From an uncultured Bacteroidia bacterium (lineage in GTDB: Bacteria > Bacteroidota > Bacteroidia > Bacteroidales > ML635J-15), in assembly GCA_902776565.1 (NCBI GenBank), contig CACYQN010000004.1, positions 1 through 64,000 on the forward strand: a stretch of DNA of 64,000 nucleotides, in the 5' to 3' direction. Every line of letters starts with the position of its first letter. The first letter of the stretch is position 1. The notes under the pieces are model-generated. The model was not told the DNA's origin and searched no databases. It worked only from the letters and a program-made list of their open reading frames with translations. Shown piece after piece: positions 32,809 through 40,602 of the stretch. Position numbers and translations under genes: made by a program.

Positions 32809-33680
32809 TGCTGAAGAAACTGTCGTTTTTTATCCTTTTGCTTTGGGCTGTCGGAACTATTTCCGCACAGGAGAAGGAAGTTTATTTGTGGCAGGACACT
32901 GGCGCAAAGAATTGGAAACAAACGATTTTGACACCATATCTATCTGAAAACAACAACACTGGCACTGCAATAATCGTTTGTCCGGGAGGAAGTTATTTCT
33001 GGCTTGATATGGAAACCGAAGGCGATGGCGTTGCAAAATGGTTACAGTCCAATGGAATTTCTGCCTTTGTGTTAAAATACCGTGTTGCAGGTTTTTCTGC
33101 ATTTTTCTGGAATCACCGTAGCAAAAAACACGGCAACCAGTACCCCGATATGCTCAACGATGCACAGCAAGCAATAAAATGGGTTCGCAATCACGCAAAA
33201 GAGTATCATATCGACCCTAACAAGGTTGGCATAATGGGATTTTCGGCTGGCGGACATTTGTCGATGTCAACAATATGCTACAGCAGCAAGGACGAACGGC
33301 CATCGTTTGCAGCTCCGATTTATCCAGTTGTCACAATGAACCCGCCGTATGTCCACAAGCGCTCACGCCGAGCATTGCTGAGCGAACGCCGACAAAACGA
33401 CCAAGTTATGCGCGACTCGCTTTCGCTCGAATTGCATGTGCCTGCCGACTGTCCGCCAGTGTTCTTGGTTAACTGCGTTGACGACCCGATTGTAGAATAC
33501 CACAACTCAATGCTGCTCGATTCGGCACTTACAGCAAAAAACATCAAGCACAAATACATACAATACCAGACTGGCGGTCACGGATTTGGAGCCAGCGATG
33601 AAAAAGGTACAGAAGAATCAAGAGCGTGGAGAAATGAGTTTTTGAAATGGCTGCGAGAGATAAAAATTACAAAAGAATAA
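32808..33680 (+). CDS. Secreted alpha/beta hydrolase (esterase, BD-FAE-like)
   Basis: A 290-residue exported hydrolase with signal peptide MLKKLSFFILLLWAVGTISA. GTAIIVCPGGSYFWLDMETE near residue 50 provides the oxyanion region (the usual HGG is replaced by PGG), IMGFSAGGHLSMS near residue 142 is the nucleophile elbow GxSxGG, NCVDDPIVEYHNS near residue 222 gives the Asp, and YQTGGHGFG near residue 248 the His. The layout resembles acetyl-esterases often annotated next to xylanases. It overlaps the preceding gene by one base and may release or modify an acylated pigment, or it may be an unrelated passenger at the operon end. Confidence 0.88.
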   Translation: MLKKLSFFILLLWAVGTISAQEKEVYLWQDTGAKNWKQTILTPYLSENNNTGTAIIVCPGGSYFWLDMETEGDGVAKWLQSNGISAFVLKYRVAGFSAFFWNHRSKKHGNQYPDMLNDAQQAIKWVRNHAKEYHIDPNKVGIMGFSAGGHLSMSTICYSSKDERPSFAAPIYPVVTMNPPYVHKRSRRALLSERRQNDQVMRDSLSLELHVPADCPPVFLVNCVDDPIVEYHNSMLLDSALTAKNIKHKYIQYQTGGHGFGASDEKGTEESRAWRNEFLKWLREIKITKE

Positions 33681-33685
33681 TAGCC

Positions 33686-35584
33686 ATGAAAAAGTCAATT
33701 ATATTTCTTGTTTTTGCCATATCTCCTATATTCGCATTATCTCAGACACAATTCAATCGGATTTTGTTTGATTCAAGAAGAAGCGGATTAATTACTGATA
33801 TTATGCCAATAGATTGTGCTTCATTTGTAGCAATGTTTGTACATAGCAATGATTACGGCAGAGAGAATTTCTCTGCTGTAGGTATAGATGATTTTGGAGA
33901 AAAAGTGTGGGAAAAAGAGAAATTCGCAGACGATTCAATTAACAGCAGTTATCTTCGTTACAATATATTGAAAAGAGGGGAAAACATGTATTATTGCTTA
34001 GCAAAAACCAGTGGAAGTCCTAGCGGCACTGGGAAATTTTCTCTTATCATCATGGATACTAACTTTAACAATAAATACATAAAAGATACGATAGGTTTCT
34101 ATGATTATATCGGTGAGATTCAGGAATATACGAATGGAGACTTTTACTTTGTAGGACAATTATATGATTCCGTAAATCAAAAACTTGTAGCCAATGTTGC
34201 AAAAACGGATTCAATAGGTAATGTCATCTGGAATAAAGTTGTGAATCAGGTGTCGTATAGTGCAATGCTCCGTATGATCATAGCCTCGGACGGCAATCTT
34301 ATTGCTGGCGGAAGGCACAGCGGAGATAACTACGACCAATGGATGCTTGCCAAGATGGACACTTCTGGCAATGTAATATGGCAGCGCACATACGGTCGCA
34401 GTGGAAGATATCCCGATGCCAATATAACAGGACTTCTTGAACTACCCGATGGCAATTACCTTCTAAGTGGTTCATATCCTGCAGTGTCCATACAAGAAGG
34501 TCGCGAATTCTATTATGACGGATGCTTACGCAAAATTTCTGCCGATGGGGAACAACTGTTGGAGAAGAAATACCGAAGATATTACTACACTCCAGATATT
34601 GAAACTGTTGACCTTTCCAATGATATAGTATCAGTAAAAACAGATGGCACATACATATACATAATTGGCTCGGAGTGGAACGATTCATTATGTGGCACTA
34701 TACCATACCTGTCAAAACTTACTATGGACGGAGATATAATGTGGAAGCGAAGCTATCATTCGGAAGGAAGTTATATTTGCCAGCAGTCCTTTCATTCTTT
34801 CGACCTAACTCCAGACGGTGGTTTTATAATGGGTGGCGAAGGTAAATATGGATATATTGGTATCAGCCCATCGCAGCAACCGTGGATAGTAAAGACTGAT
34901 AGCCTTGGAATGGATGGTGTTTGCAATATTGAACCACCAGCATTAAACGTTGATATAGATTTTCCCGACACACTTTATTGTGGCGATACCATTAGTTGTA
35001 TGTTGCGGCTGTCGGGCAAATCTGCTCCATATCAATTAAGTTTCAGTACAGGACAAACTATAGATAGCATTTTCTATCCACCAGTATGGATGCCTCACAA
35101 TATGGAACTTGGAGAAGTAGTGGTATTTAGTCCCCGTTATAATTATGCTACTTTTTATGAAACGGAAGCAACAAAAGTTGGATTAAATCTTGAGCAGTGC
35201 ATTCACAAGCCCATACAGTTTGTAGTGCCTAATAGTATTGGTATGCAGCAAATTGCAATTGAGGTTCGCGATTTCTACGGAGAAAGCAAAACAATTACAA
35301 AGGAAATAAATGTGGTAGGTGATTGCGTTTCGGGAATAGAAAATATTGCAGAGCAAAGTGTTTCTGTTTATCCGAATCCAGCAAGTGGAAGCATTACCGT
35401 TGCAGGCGCGAATATTGTAGAAGTACAAATATGCAATCTGTTGGGCGAGGTGGTGTATGAAATGCAACAATGCAATGGCAATAATATAATATCCACAGAA
35501 AATATGCCGGCAGGAAGCTATTTTGTAAGGGTAAGTATGGCGGATGGAAAGATTGTGACTAAAAAAATTGTGGTTGTGAAATAA
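33686..35584 (+). CDS. Secreted beta-propeller-like protein with T9SS sorting domain
   Basis: A 632-residue protein from ATG 33686 with signal peptide MKKSIIFLVFAISPIFALSQ. The middle carries repeated blades of the 'GNVIW...G..YD....TDGG' type (GGRHSGDNYDQWMLAKMDTS, DGGFIMGGEGKYGYIG, PWIVKTDSLGMDG), as in delta-60 or propeller repeats. A C-terminal T9SS type A sorting domain is clear: SVSVYPNPASGSITVAGANI, IVEVQICNLLGEVVYEMQ, GSYFVRVSMADGKIVTKKIV VVK. It should be exported by the T9SS that includes PorQ. It lies 5 bp after the esterase gene, so it may be read from the pigment operon. Confidence 0.9.
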   Translation: MKKSIIFLVFAISPIFALSQTQFNRILFDSRRSGLITDIMPIDCASFVAMFVHSNDYGRENFSAVGIDDFGEKVWEKEKFADDSINSSYLRYNILKRGENMYYCLAKTSGSPSGTGKFSLIIMDTNFNNKYIKDTIGFYDYIGEIQEYTNGDFYFVGQLYDSVNQKLVANVAKTDSIGNVIWNKVVNQVSYSAMLRMIIASDGNLIAGGRHSGDNYDQWMLAKMDTSGNVIWQRTYGRSGRYPDANITGLLELPDGNYLLSGSYPAVSIQEGREFYYDGCLRKISADGEQLLEKKYRRYYYTPDIETVDLSNDIVSVKTDGTYIYIIGSEWNDSLCGTIPYLSKLTMDGDIMWKRSYHSEGSYICQQSFHSFDLTPDGGFIMGGEGKYGYIGISPSQQPWIVKTDSLGMDGVCNIEPPALNVDIDFPDTLYCGDTISCMLRLSGKSAPYQLSFSTGQTIDSIFYPPVWMPHNMELGEVVVFSPRYNYATFYETEATKVGLNLEQCIHKPIQFVVPNSIGMQQIAIEVRDFYGESKTITKEINVVGDCVSGIENIAEQSVSVYPNPASGSITVAGANIVEVQICNLLGEVVYEMQQCNGNNIISTENMPAGSYFVRVSMADGKIVTKKIVVVK

Positions 35585-35722
35585 TATGGGGCTAAAAGGC
35601 TAAAAGTCAAAAATGGCTTCAAGCCTTTGAGCCTTCAAGCCCAAACACATAAACGCCACAGGCATTGAACGACTAAGACCTCAACGAAATTAAACGGGCA
35701 TCATACACGATTAAAGGAAAAA

Positions 35723-35752
35723 TTGTTGCATTTGAAAAAAAATGTAATTTTG
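35723..35752 (+). promoter_or_regulatory. Promoter of the PIN toxin-antitoxin pair
   Basis: TTG at 35723-35725, 19-bp spacer, TAATTTTG at 35745-35752; a consensus match 25 bp before the antitoxin ATG. Confidence 0.75.
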
Positions 35753-35777
35753 CAGTACTAATTAAATGTAAACGATT

Positions 35778-35996
35778 ATGAGTTACTCGCAAATGGCACA
35801 ATTGGAATTGATGAACGCAGTGGCCAATATAACTTCACAGGAAGATTTGGACGAGTTGCGGTTGATACTTTCGCATTTCTTTGCAGAGCGTGCGCAGAGG
35901 GATATTGACAAGATGTGGGACGATGGAACATTCGATCAGAAAAAACTTGACGAGTTGCGTGGACAACATCTTCGTACTCCTTATAATACACTCTGA
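35778..35996 (+). CDS. Putative antitoxin of a PIN-domain toxin
   Basis: A 72-residue acidic protein (MSYSQMAQLELMNAVANITS; then DLDELRLILSHFFAERAQRD). It is all-helical in appearance and ends in RTPYNTL. Its position 6 bp before a PIN-domain gene and its own consensus promoter make it the likely antitoxin. No DNA-binding fold is obvious, so the C-terminal half is probably the toxin-binding part. The family is not one I can name. Confidence 0.7.
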   Translation: MSYSQMAQLELMNAVANITSQEDLDELRLILSHFFAERAQRDIDKMWDDGTFDQKKLDELRGQHLRTPYNTL

Positions 35997-36002
35997 TAAA
36001 CA

Positions 36003-36416
36003 ATGAGATACATAGTACTTGACACCAACTGTCTAATTCAGGCTTTGCCTTCAAAAAGTATGTACCATAAGATATGGACTGATTTTCTTGCAGGCAAGTA
36101 TCGCTTATGTGTAAGCAATGAGATTTTATCCGAATATGAGGAAATACTGGCAATGTACACCACTCCAGAAATAGCGCACAATGTAGTCGAAGCTATTGCC
36201 CGACATCCGTTGACGCTGTACCGTGAATCATACTACCACTTTCATTTGCTTGCCGACATTGACAAGGACGATGACAAGTTTGTTGATTGTGCCATTACCG
36301 CTGGTGCCGATTACATTGTTACTGAAGACAATCATTTCAACAGCCTTAAACAGATTCCCTTTCCGCAACTTAATGTGCTGACTCTTGACGAGTTTTACGA
36401 AATTTGTAACAATTAG
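36003..36416 (+). CDS. PIN-domain toxin (COG1569-like)
   Basis: A 137-residue PIN-fold nuclease. The acidic active-site residues are visible: Asp in IVLDTNCLIQAL at the N-terminus, Glu in SNEILSEYEEIL near residue 42, and DKDDDKFVDCAITAGADYIV TEDNHF near residues 85-110 (D..D..F.DCA.....D..VT.D). Such toxins are RNases in type II toxin-antitoxin systems. The pair is in the middle of the extended pigment cluster, between the T9SS gene and the CoA-ligase gene. Confidence 0.88.
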   Translation: MRYIVLDTNCLIQALPSKSMYHKIWTDFLAGKYRLCVSNEILSEYEEILAMYTTPEIAHNVVEAIARHPLTLYRESYYHFHLLADIDKDDDKFVDCAITAGADYIVTEDNHFNSLKQIPFPQLNVLTLDEFYEICNN

Positions 36417-36444
36417 ACAATCTTCAAGTTTGTAAAGAATCATT

Positions 36445-36452
36445 TATTTTTG
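36445..36452 (+). promoter_or_regulatory. -7 promoter element before the CoA-ligase gene
   Basis: TATTTTTG, 20 bp before ATG 36473 and 28 bp after the PIN-toxin stop. No TTG at the usual spacing. It suggests the ligase and acyltransferase genes have their own transcript. Confidence 0.5.
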
Positions 36453-36472
36453 CAAAAATTATTCGTTCGATT

Positions 36473-37771
36473 ATGCAGAAGGACATTGAATATTGTTCGC
36501 CCGAAGAAATAAAGGCTTTTCAGGAAAAGAAACTGACCGAGGCGTTGGCTTATCTACAGGAATATTCCCCGTACTACAAGCGAATGTTCAAGAGCTATAA
36601 CATTGATATAAAGAAGATTCGCCACCTCGAAGACCTTGTAAAGATTCCGTTCACCGAAAAGAAGGACTTGCAGCTTTTCAACGAGGAGTTTCTTTGCTGC
36701 CCAAAGGAAAAAATCATCGACTACATAACGACTTCGGGTACGCTTGGCGACCCTGTTACTTTCGGCTGTACCGAGAAGGACTTGCAGAGGTTGGCTTACA
36801 ACGAGAAAAAGTCGTTCGCCTGCGCTGGCTTGCGCCCCGGCAATATCGTGCAACTTATGACTACTCTCGACAAGCGATTTATGGCTGGACTAGCTTATTT
36901 CCTTGGTATCAGGGAACTTGGTGCTTCGGTTATCCGCGTGGGAAACGGAATACCCGAATTGCAGTGGGACACCATTATGCGAATCAAGCCCGACACAATA
37001 ATGTGCGTGCCGTCGTTTATCCTGAAACTTATACAATACGCCGAGGAACACGGAATCGATTACAAGAACAGCAGTGTCCGCCGAATTATAGGCATAGGCG
37101 AGGGGTTGCGCGAACAGGATTTCAGCTTGAACCTTCTCGGACGGCGCATAAAGGAAAAATGGGATGTTCAGCTTTTTGCCACTTATTCTTCCACCGAGAT
37201 GGGAGCAACTTTTTCGGAATGTGAGTATGGTTGCGGTGGTCATATTCATCCCGAACTGATTATTGTTGAGATTATTGGCGACGACAATATGCCTGTTGCC
37301 GATGGCGAGGCCGGTGAAATCGTTGTGACCACCTTGGGAGTGGAAGGAATGCCTTTGCTGAGGTTCCGCACAGGTGACATCGCCTCGAAGCGCATCGAAC
37401 AGTGCAAGTGCGGACGAAATTCGTACCGTCTTACCCCGTTGCTCGGACGAAAGAACAATATGATAAAGTTCAAAGGGACAACGCTTTATCCGCCAGCAAT
37501 AAACGATGTGCTCGACAACACCGACTATGTTGAGAACTATATGATAGTTGTAAGCACCAACGATGCCGGTACCGACGATGTTCTGGTGAAGATTGCCTTG
37601 AATCACGAACCCGACTTTGATGTTGTGAAGGAACTGAAGGACAGTTTCCGTTCGCGCATCCGTGTGGCTCCTCAGATAGAGATACTTTCGGTTGACGAAA
37701 TACGCCAGATTGTTTTCCCGCCGAAGAGCAGGAAGCCCATAAAGTTTATTGATTTGCGTTCAAACAAATAA
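36473..37771 (+). CDS. Phenylacetate-CoA-ligase-like adenylating enzyme
   Basis: A 432-residue ANL-superfamily ligase of the PaaK type. The P-loop-like motif TTSGTLGDPVTFGCTE is near residue 84; RIIGIGEGLREQDF near residue 205, ATYSSTEMGATFSECEYGCG near residue 238 (adenine-binding A5 region, with a Cys pair), and LRFRTGDIA near residue 300. PaaK-type enzymes activate aryl acids as CoA thioesters. Beside an aromatic amino acid lyase and a polyene cluster, it probably activates the cinnamate- or coumarate-like starter, or loads it on an ACP. Spacing to the next gene is 4 bp. Confidence 0.88.
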   Translation: MQKDIEYCSPEEIKAFQEKKLTEALAYLQEYSPYYKRMFKSYNIDIKKIRHLEDLVKIPFTEKKDLQLFNEEFLCCPKEKIIDYITTSGTLGDPVTFGCTEKDLQRLAYNEKKSFACAGLRPGNIVQLMTTLDKRFMAGLAYFLGIRELGASVIRVGNGIPELQWDTIMRIKPDTIMCVPSFILKLIQYAEEHGIDYKNSSVRRIIGIGEGLREQDFSLNLLGRRIKEKWDVQLFATYSSTEMGATFSECEYGCGGHIHPELIIVEIIGDDNMPVADGEAGEIVVTTLGVEGMPLLRFRTGDIASKRIEQCKCGRNSYRLTPLLGRKNNMIKFKGTTLYPPAINDVLDNTDYVENYMIVVSTNDAGTDDVLVKIALNHEPDFDVVKELKDSFRSRIRVAPQIEILSVDEIRQIVFPPKSRKPIKFIDLRSNK

Positions 37772-37775
37772 GGTT

Positions 37776-38912
37776 ATGGCAGAAAGTTTTGATGATATGC
37801 GGCCCTACAGCGATGCCGAAATGGTGTCTGCTGTTTCTAGGTTTGTTGAAACCCCGGAGTTTGTCAAGCTGGCTGGATTTATGTTTCCAGGCAAGCCGTT
37901 GACTGAAGTTCGCGACTTTTTCCTGTCAATCAGGACGGTATATGAGCTTCAGCACAAGATAATGTTCGGAATATACGAGGTTATCAAGCAGAAAAGCATG
38001 ACGGATTTCACATATTCGGGTGTTGAATACCTCGACCCGACGAAAAGCTATCTGTTCATCTCGAACCATCGTGACATAGTACTTGATGCGTATCTGCTTC
38101 AGTGTCTTTTTGTTATGTACGACATTCCGCTTACGCAGGTAACTTTCGGTGCCAATCTTATGCGCAATCCGATTATCCGTCTCGCCGGCAAGTGCAACAG
38201 GATGTTCAAGGTTGAGCGTGGCGGACCTACACCGCGTGAGTTCTATATGGCACTTTCGAGGCTTTCGCAATATATTAGGCACACAATCCGCGAAACTCAC
38301 GATTCGGTTTGGATAGCACAGCGAAACGGCCGTACCAAGGATGGGATGGATAGAACCGAGGTTGCCCTTGTGAAAATGCTTGGTCTTAGCGGAGACAAGG
38401 ACAAGGTCGAAGCCTTTGATAATCTGAATATTGTACCGCTTTCAATATCGTACGAGTGGGAGCCTTGCGATGTGTTGAAGGCTTTGGAACTTTGCCGTAC
38501 AGCAAAGTTTGGTCACTACGAAAAAGGTCCAGACGAGGATTTCAATAGTATTTTCACTGGCATAAATTCGCAGAAGGGACTGGTGCATCTTTCTATAAAC
38601 AAGCCTATTACGCGCGAAGAACTTGCCGACTTGTGTTCTGAAGATGATTTTAACGAGGCTCTTGCCCAGCTTCTTGACAGCCGTATTCTTGGTGGCTACA
38701 AGCTTATGCCAAGCAATTATGCAGCCTACGACATCCGTAATGCTTCCGATGAATATTCTTCGCACTATACGCCCGAATGTAAGGCTATGCTTCTTGATAA
38801 GATAAACAATTTGCCGAAGGTTGATGACATTGACAGCGAAGTGCTCAGAAAGCAGTTTGTTGATATTTATGCAAATCCGGTGGAGAATTGTAAGATGATG
38901 GCTGAACGTTAG
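37776..38912 (+). CDS. PlsB/PlsC-type acyltransferase
   Basis: A 378-residue acyltransferase starting at ATG 37776 (MAESFDDMRPYS), 4 bp after the ligase stop. The catalytic region is FISNHRDIVLDAYLLQCLFV near residues 88-107, with the NHRD motif typical of a Bacteroidota glycerol-3-phosphate acyltransferase group; the later RIAQRNGRTKDG-like WIAQRNGRTKDGMDRTEVAL segment near residue 178 is in place of the FPEG motif. It probably acts on glycerol-phosphate or on a lipid-linked pigment. Its pairing with the aryl ligase supports a role in making the lipid-bound form. Confidence 0.82.
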   Translation: MAESFDDMRPYSDAEMVSAVSRFVETPEFVKLAGFMFPGKPLTEVRDFFLSIRTVYELQHKIMFGIYEVIKQKSMTDFTYSGVEYLDPTKSYLFISNHRDIVLDAYLLQCLFVMYDIPLTQVTFGANLMRNPIIRLAGKCNRMFKVERGGPTPREFYMALSRLSQYIRHTIRETHDSVWIAQRNGRTKDGMDRTEVALVKMLGLSGDKDKVEAFDNLNIVPLSISYEWEPCDVLKALELCRTAKFGHYEKGPDEDFNSIFTGINSQKGLVHLSINKPITREELADLCSEDDFNEALAQLLDSRILGGYKLMPSNYAAYDIRNASDEYSSHYTPECKAMLLDKINNLPKVDDIDSEVLRKQFVDIYANPVENCKMMAER

Positions 38913-38941
38913 CCGAAATTATAATTTTGCTATGATTGCTG

Positions 38942-38990
38942 CACCCTTCGATACTTCGACAAACTCAGTACACCGCAGGCTCAGGGGGCA
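38942..38990. repeat. Interspersed repeat between convergent genes
   Basis: CCCTTCGATACTTCGACAAA then CTCAGTACACCGCAGGCTCAGGGGG: a degenerate GAGCCTGTCGAAG-family element in the 92-bp gap between the convergent acyltransferase and ammonia-lyase genes. Confidence 0.75.
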
Positions 38991-39004
38991 GCTAGGGGTG
39001 CGAT

Positions 39005-40534
39005 TTATATCACCATCGTTTTCTTATACCCCTTAAGGTATTTTTCTACGTTTGCAATATCATCGTAGAAAGGAGTGTCTTCGATGAATTTCGGTACTAA
39101 GTTGCGTATAGCGTCGTATTGTGCACGGGTTACGGGACTTAGCTTGCCAGCAATTTCGAGGCAGTCGGTTGCCTGGGCAAGTGCGATGTAGTGAATTGCC
39201 ATTACTTGGAAACAATTGTCAATCACGCGTTTGCAAAGCAGTGCAGTGTTGGTTCCCATACTTACAATGTCCTGGTTGTCGTTGTTGTTTGGAATGCTGT
39301 GGACGTAGTTTGGCATTGCAAGCGTCTGGCACTCTGCCGTAGTCGATGTGGCTGTAAATTGGCAGGCCTGCATTCCGTAGTTAAGACCAAGTGTGCCAAG
39401 ATTCAGGAATGGCGGTAGAATGCCGTTTATGCGGTCGTGGAACAGGTAGTTGAGCTGACGTTCGGCAGTCATTGCTATGCGTACCATTGCTATCTTTACC
39501 TTGTCCTCTTCAAGCGAAATGTAGTCGCCGTGGAAGTTCCCGCCATGGTAAACGTTCTTAGTTACAGGGTCAACTATGGGGTTGTCGCAGGCTGAGCGTA
39601 CTTCTTCCTGTATGATGCGCCGCGAATTTTCCAGAGTTTCGTATATAGGACCAAGTATTTGCGGAGTGCAACGCAATGAGTAGTAGGGCTGTACCTTGTG
39701 TTCAAATACTTTTTCTTCCTTATGTCCGTTGTTGTAAAGTTCGTGTTCACGCTTTACAAGGCATTTGCTTCCTTTGGCAAACTCTCTCATCTGGCGGGCA
39801 ATAACCTGCTGTCCGTTGTGGCGGCGGCATTCGTTTAGAGGTTCCGACATAAGGTCGTCAAACGATGAGGCTATTTCGTTCATCCATACCGAAGCGATTA
39901 CCGACAATTCGAGAAGAATTTCTGCAAAATGCTGGTTGACTATCGAAATGCCAGTCATTACCGAAGTGCCGTTTGTGATTGACAAGCCTTCGCGGATGTA
40001 TATCTTCAGCGGTGTAAGGCTGAATTTCTTCATTATTTCAGCCGTAGGATGCCATTCTCCGTTGTAGTGGACCTTTCCTTCACCGATGAGGGTAAGTGCG
40101 ATATGAGCAAGTTGTACGAGGTCTCCGCTTGCGCCTACGCTTCCGTGTTGCGGTATGAAAGGATATATGCCTTTATTGATGAATTCTTTCAGAAGCAGAG
40201 CTACATCGGCATGAATTCCTGATTTGCACTGCATTATTGTGCCAAGCCTTGCTATCATTGCCGCCTTGACGTAGATGTCTTCCAAGGGTTCGCCTGCGCC
40301 GGTGGCGTGGCTTCTGATTATGTTGTACTGCAGGTCGGTAAGGTACTTGTCGTCAACGCGCCACTGCGCCATAGGACCGAAACCTGTATTTATGCCGTAT
40401 ATTACCTTGTCTTCCGAAAACTTTTTCAGAAACTGGTAGCAGCTATCAATGTTGCTTATAGTTTCATCTGAAATATTAATTGGTTCATTTTCAAACAGAA
40501 CCTTTTCTATGTTGTTCAATAATAGAGAATCCAT
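39005..40534 (-). CDS. Aromatic amino acid ammonia-lyase (HAL/TAL family)
   Basis: A 509-residue lyase. The MIO cofactor tripeptide Ala-Ser-Gly is in QHGSVGASGDLVQLAH near residue 145; YGINTGFGPMAQ near residue 45 and QYNIIRSHATGAGEP near residue 76 are also standard. It removes ammonia from histidine, tyrosine or phenylalanine. The selectivity pair is Ser-His (RSHATG), often linked to histidine lyases, but length and context beside an aryl ligase and polyene genes suggest tyrosine or phenylalanine and a coumarate or cinnamate product. Start ATG 40534 follows a -7 element at 40564-40571; the frame extends upstream to 40720 only through overlap with the next gene's end. No other hut genes are nearby. 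Confidence 0.88.
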   Translation of the reverse strand: MDSLLLNNIEKVLFENEPINISDETISNIDSCYQFLKKFSEDKVIYGINTGFGPMAQWRVDDKYLTDLQYNIIRSHATGAGEPLEDIYVKAAMIARLGTIMQCKSGIHADVALLLKEFINKGIYPFIPQHGSVGASGDLVQLAHIALTLIGEGKVHYNGEWHPTAEIMKKFSLTPLKIYIREGLSITNGTSVMTGISIVNQHFAEILLELSVIASVWMNEIASSFDDLMSEPLNECRRHNGQQVIARQMREFAKGSKCLVKREHELYNNGHKEEKVFEHKVQPYYSLRCTPQILGPIYETLENSRRIIQEEVRSACDNPIVDPVTKNVYHGGNFHGDYISLEEDKVKIAMVRIAMTAERQLNYLFHDRINGILPPFLNLGTLGLNYGMQACQFTATSTTAECQTLAMPNYVHSIPNNNDNQDIVSMGTNTALLCKRVIDNCFQVMAIHYIALAQATDCLEIAGKLSPVTRAQYDAIRNLVPKFIEDTPFYDDIANVEKYLKGYKKTMVI

Positions 40535-40563
40535 CTTTTTATAGTCTTTCAAAAAACAATTTG

Positions 40564-40571
40564 CAAAAATA
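40564..40571 (-). promoter_or_regulatory. -7 promoter element for the ammonia-lyase gene
   Basis: Reverse-strand TATTTTTG, 30 bp before ATG 40534. It shows the lyase is separately transcribed from the DUF4301 gene upstream and decides the start. Confidence 0.6.
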
Positions 40572-40602
40572 CATTTTTTGAGTACACGATAATGTTTTCT
40601 GA

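Noticed and set aside
35600..35660. Terminator after the T9SS gene
   Set aside because: GGCTTCAAGCC and GAGCCTTCAAGCC form only short overlapping stems without a T-run; more like a local simple repeat.
12181..40534. Complete flexirubin cluster
   Set aside because: No DarA/DarB-like genes for the dialkylresorcinol half were seen; they could exist elsewhere, so only 'flexirubin-like' can be said.
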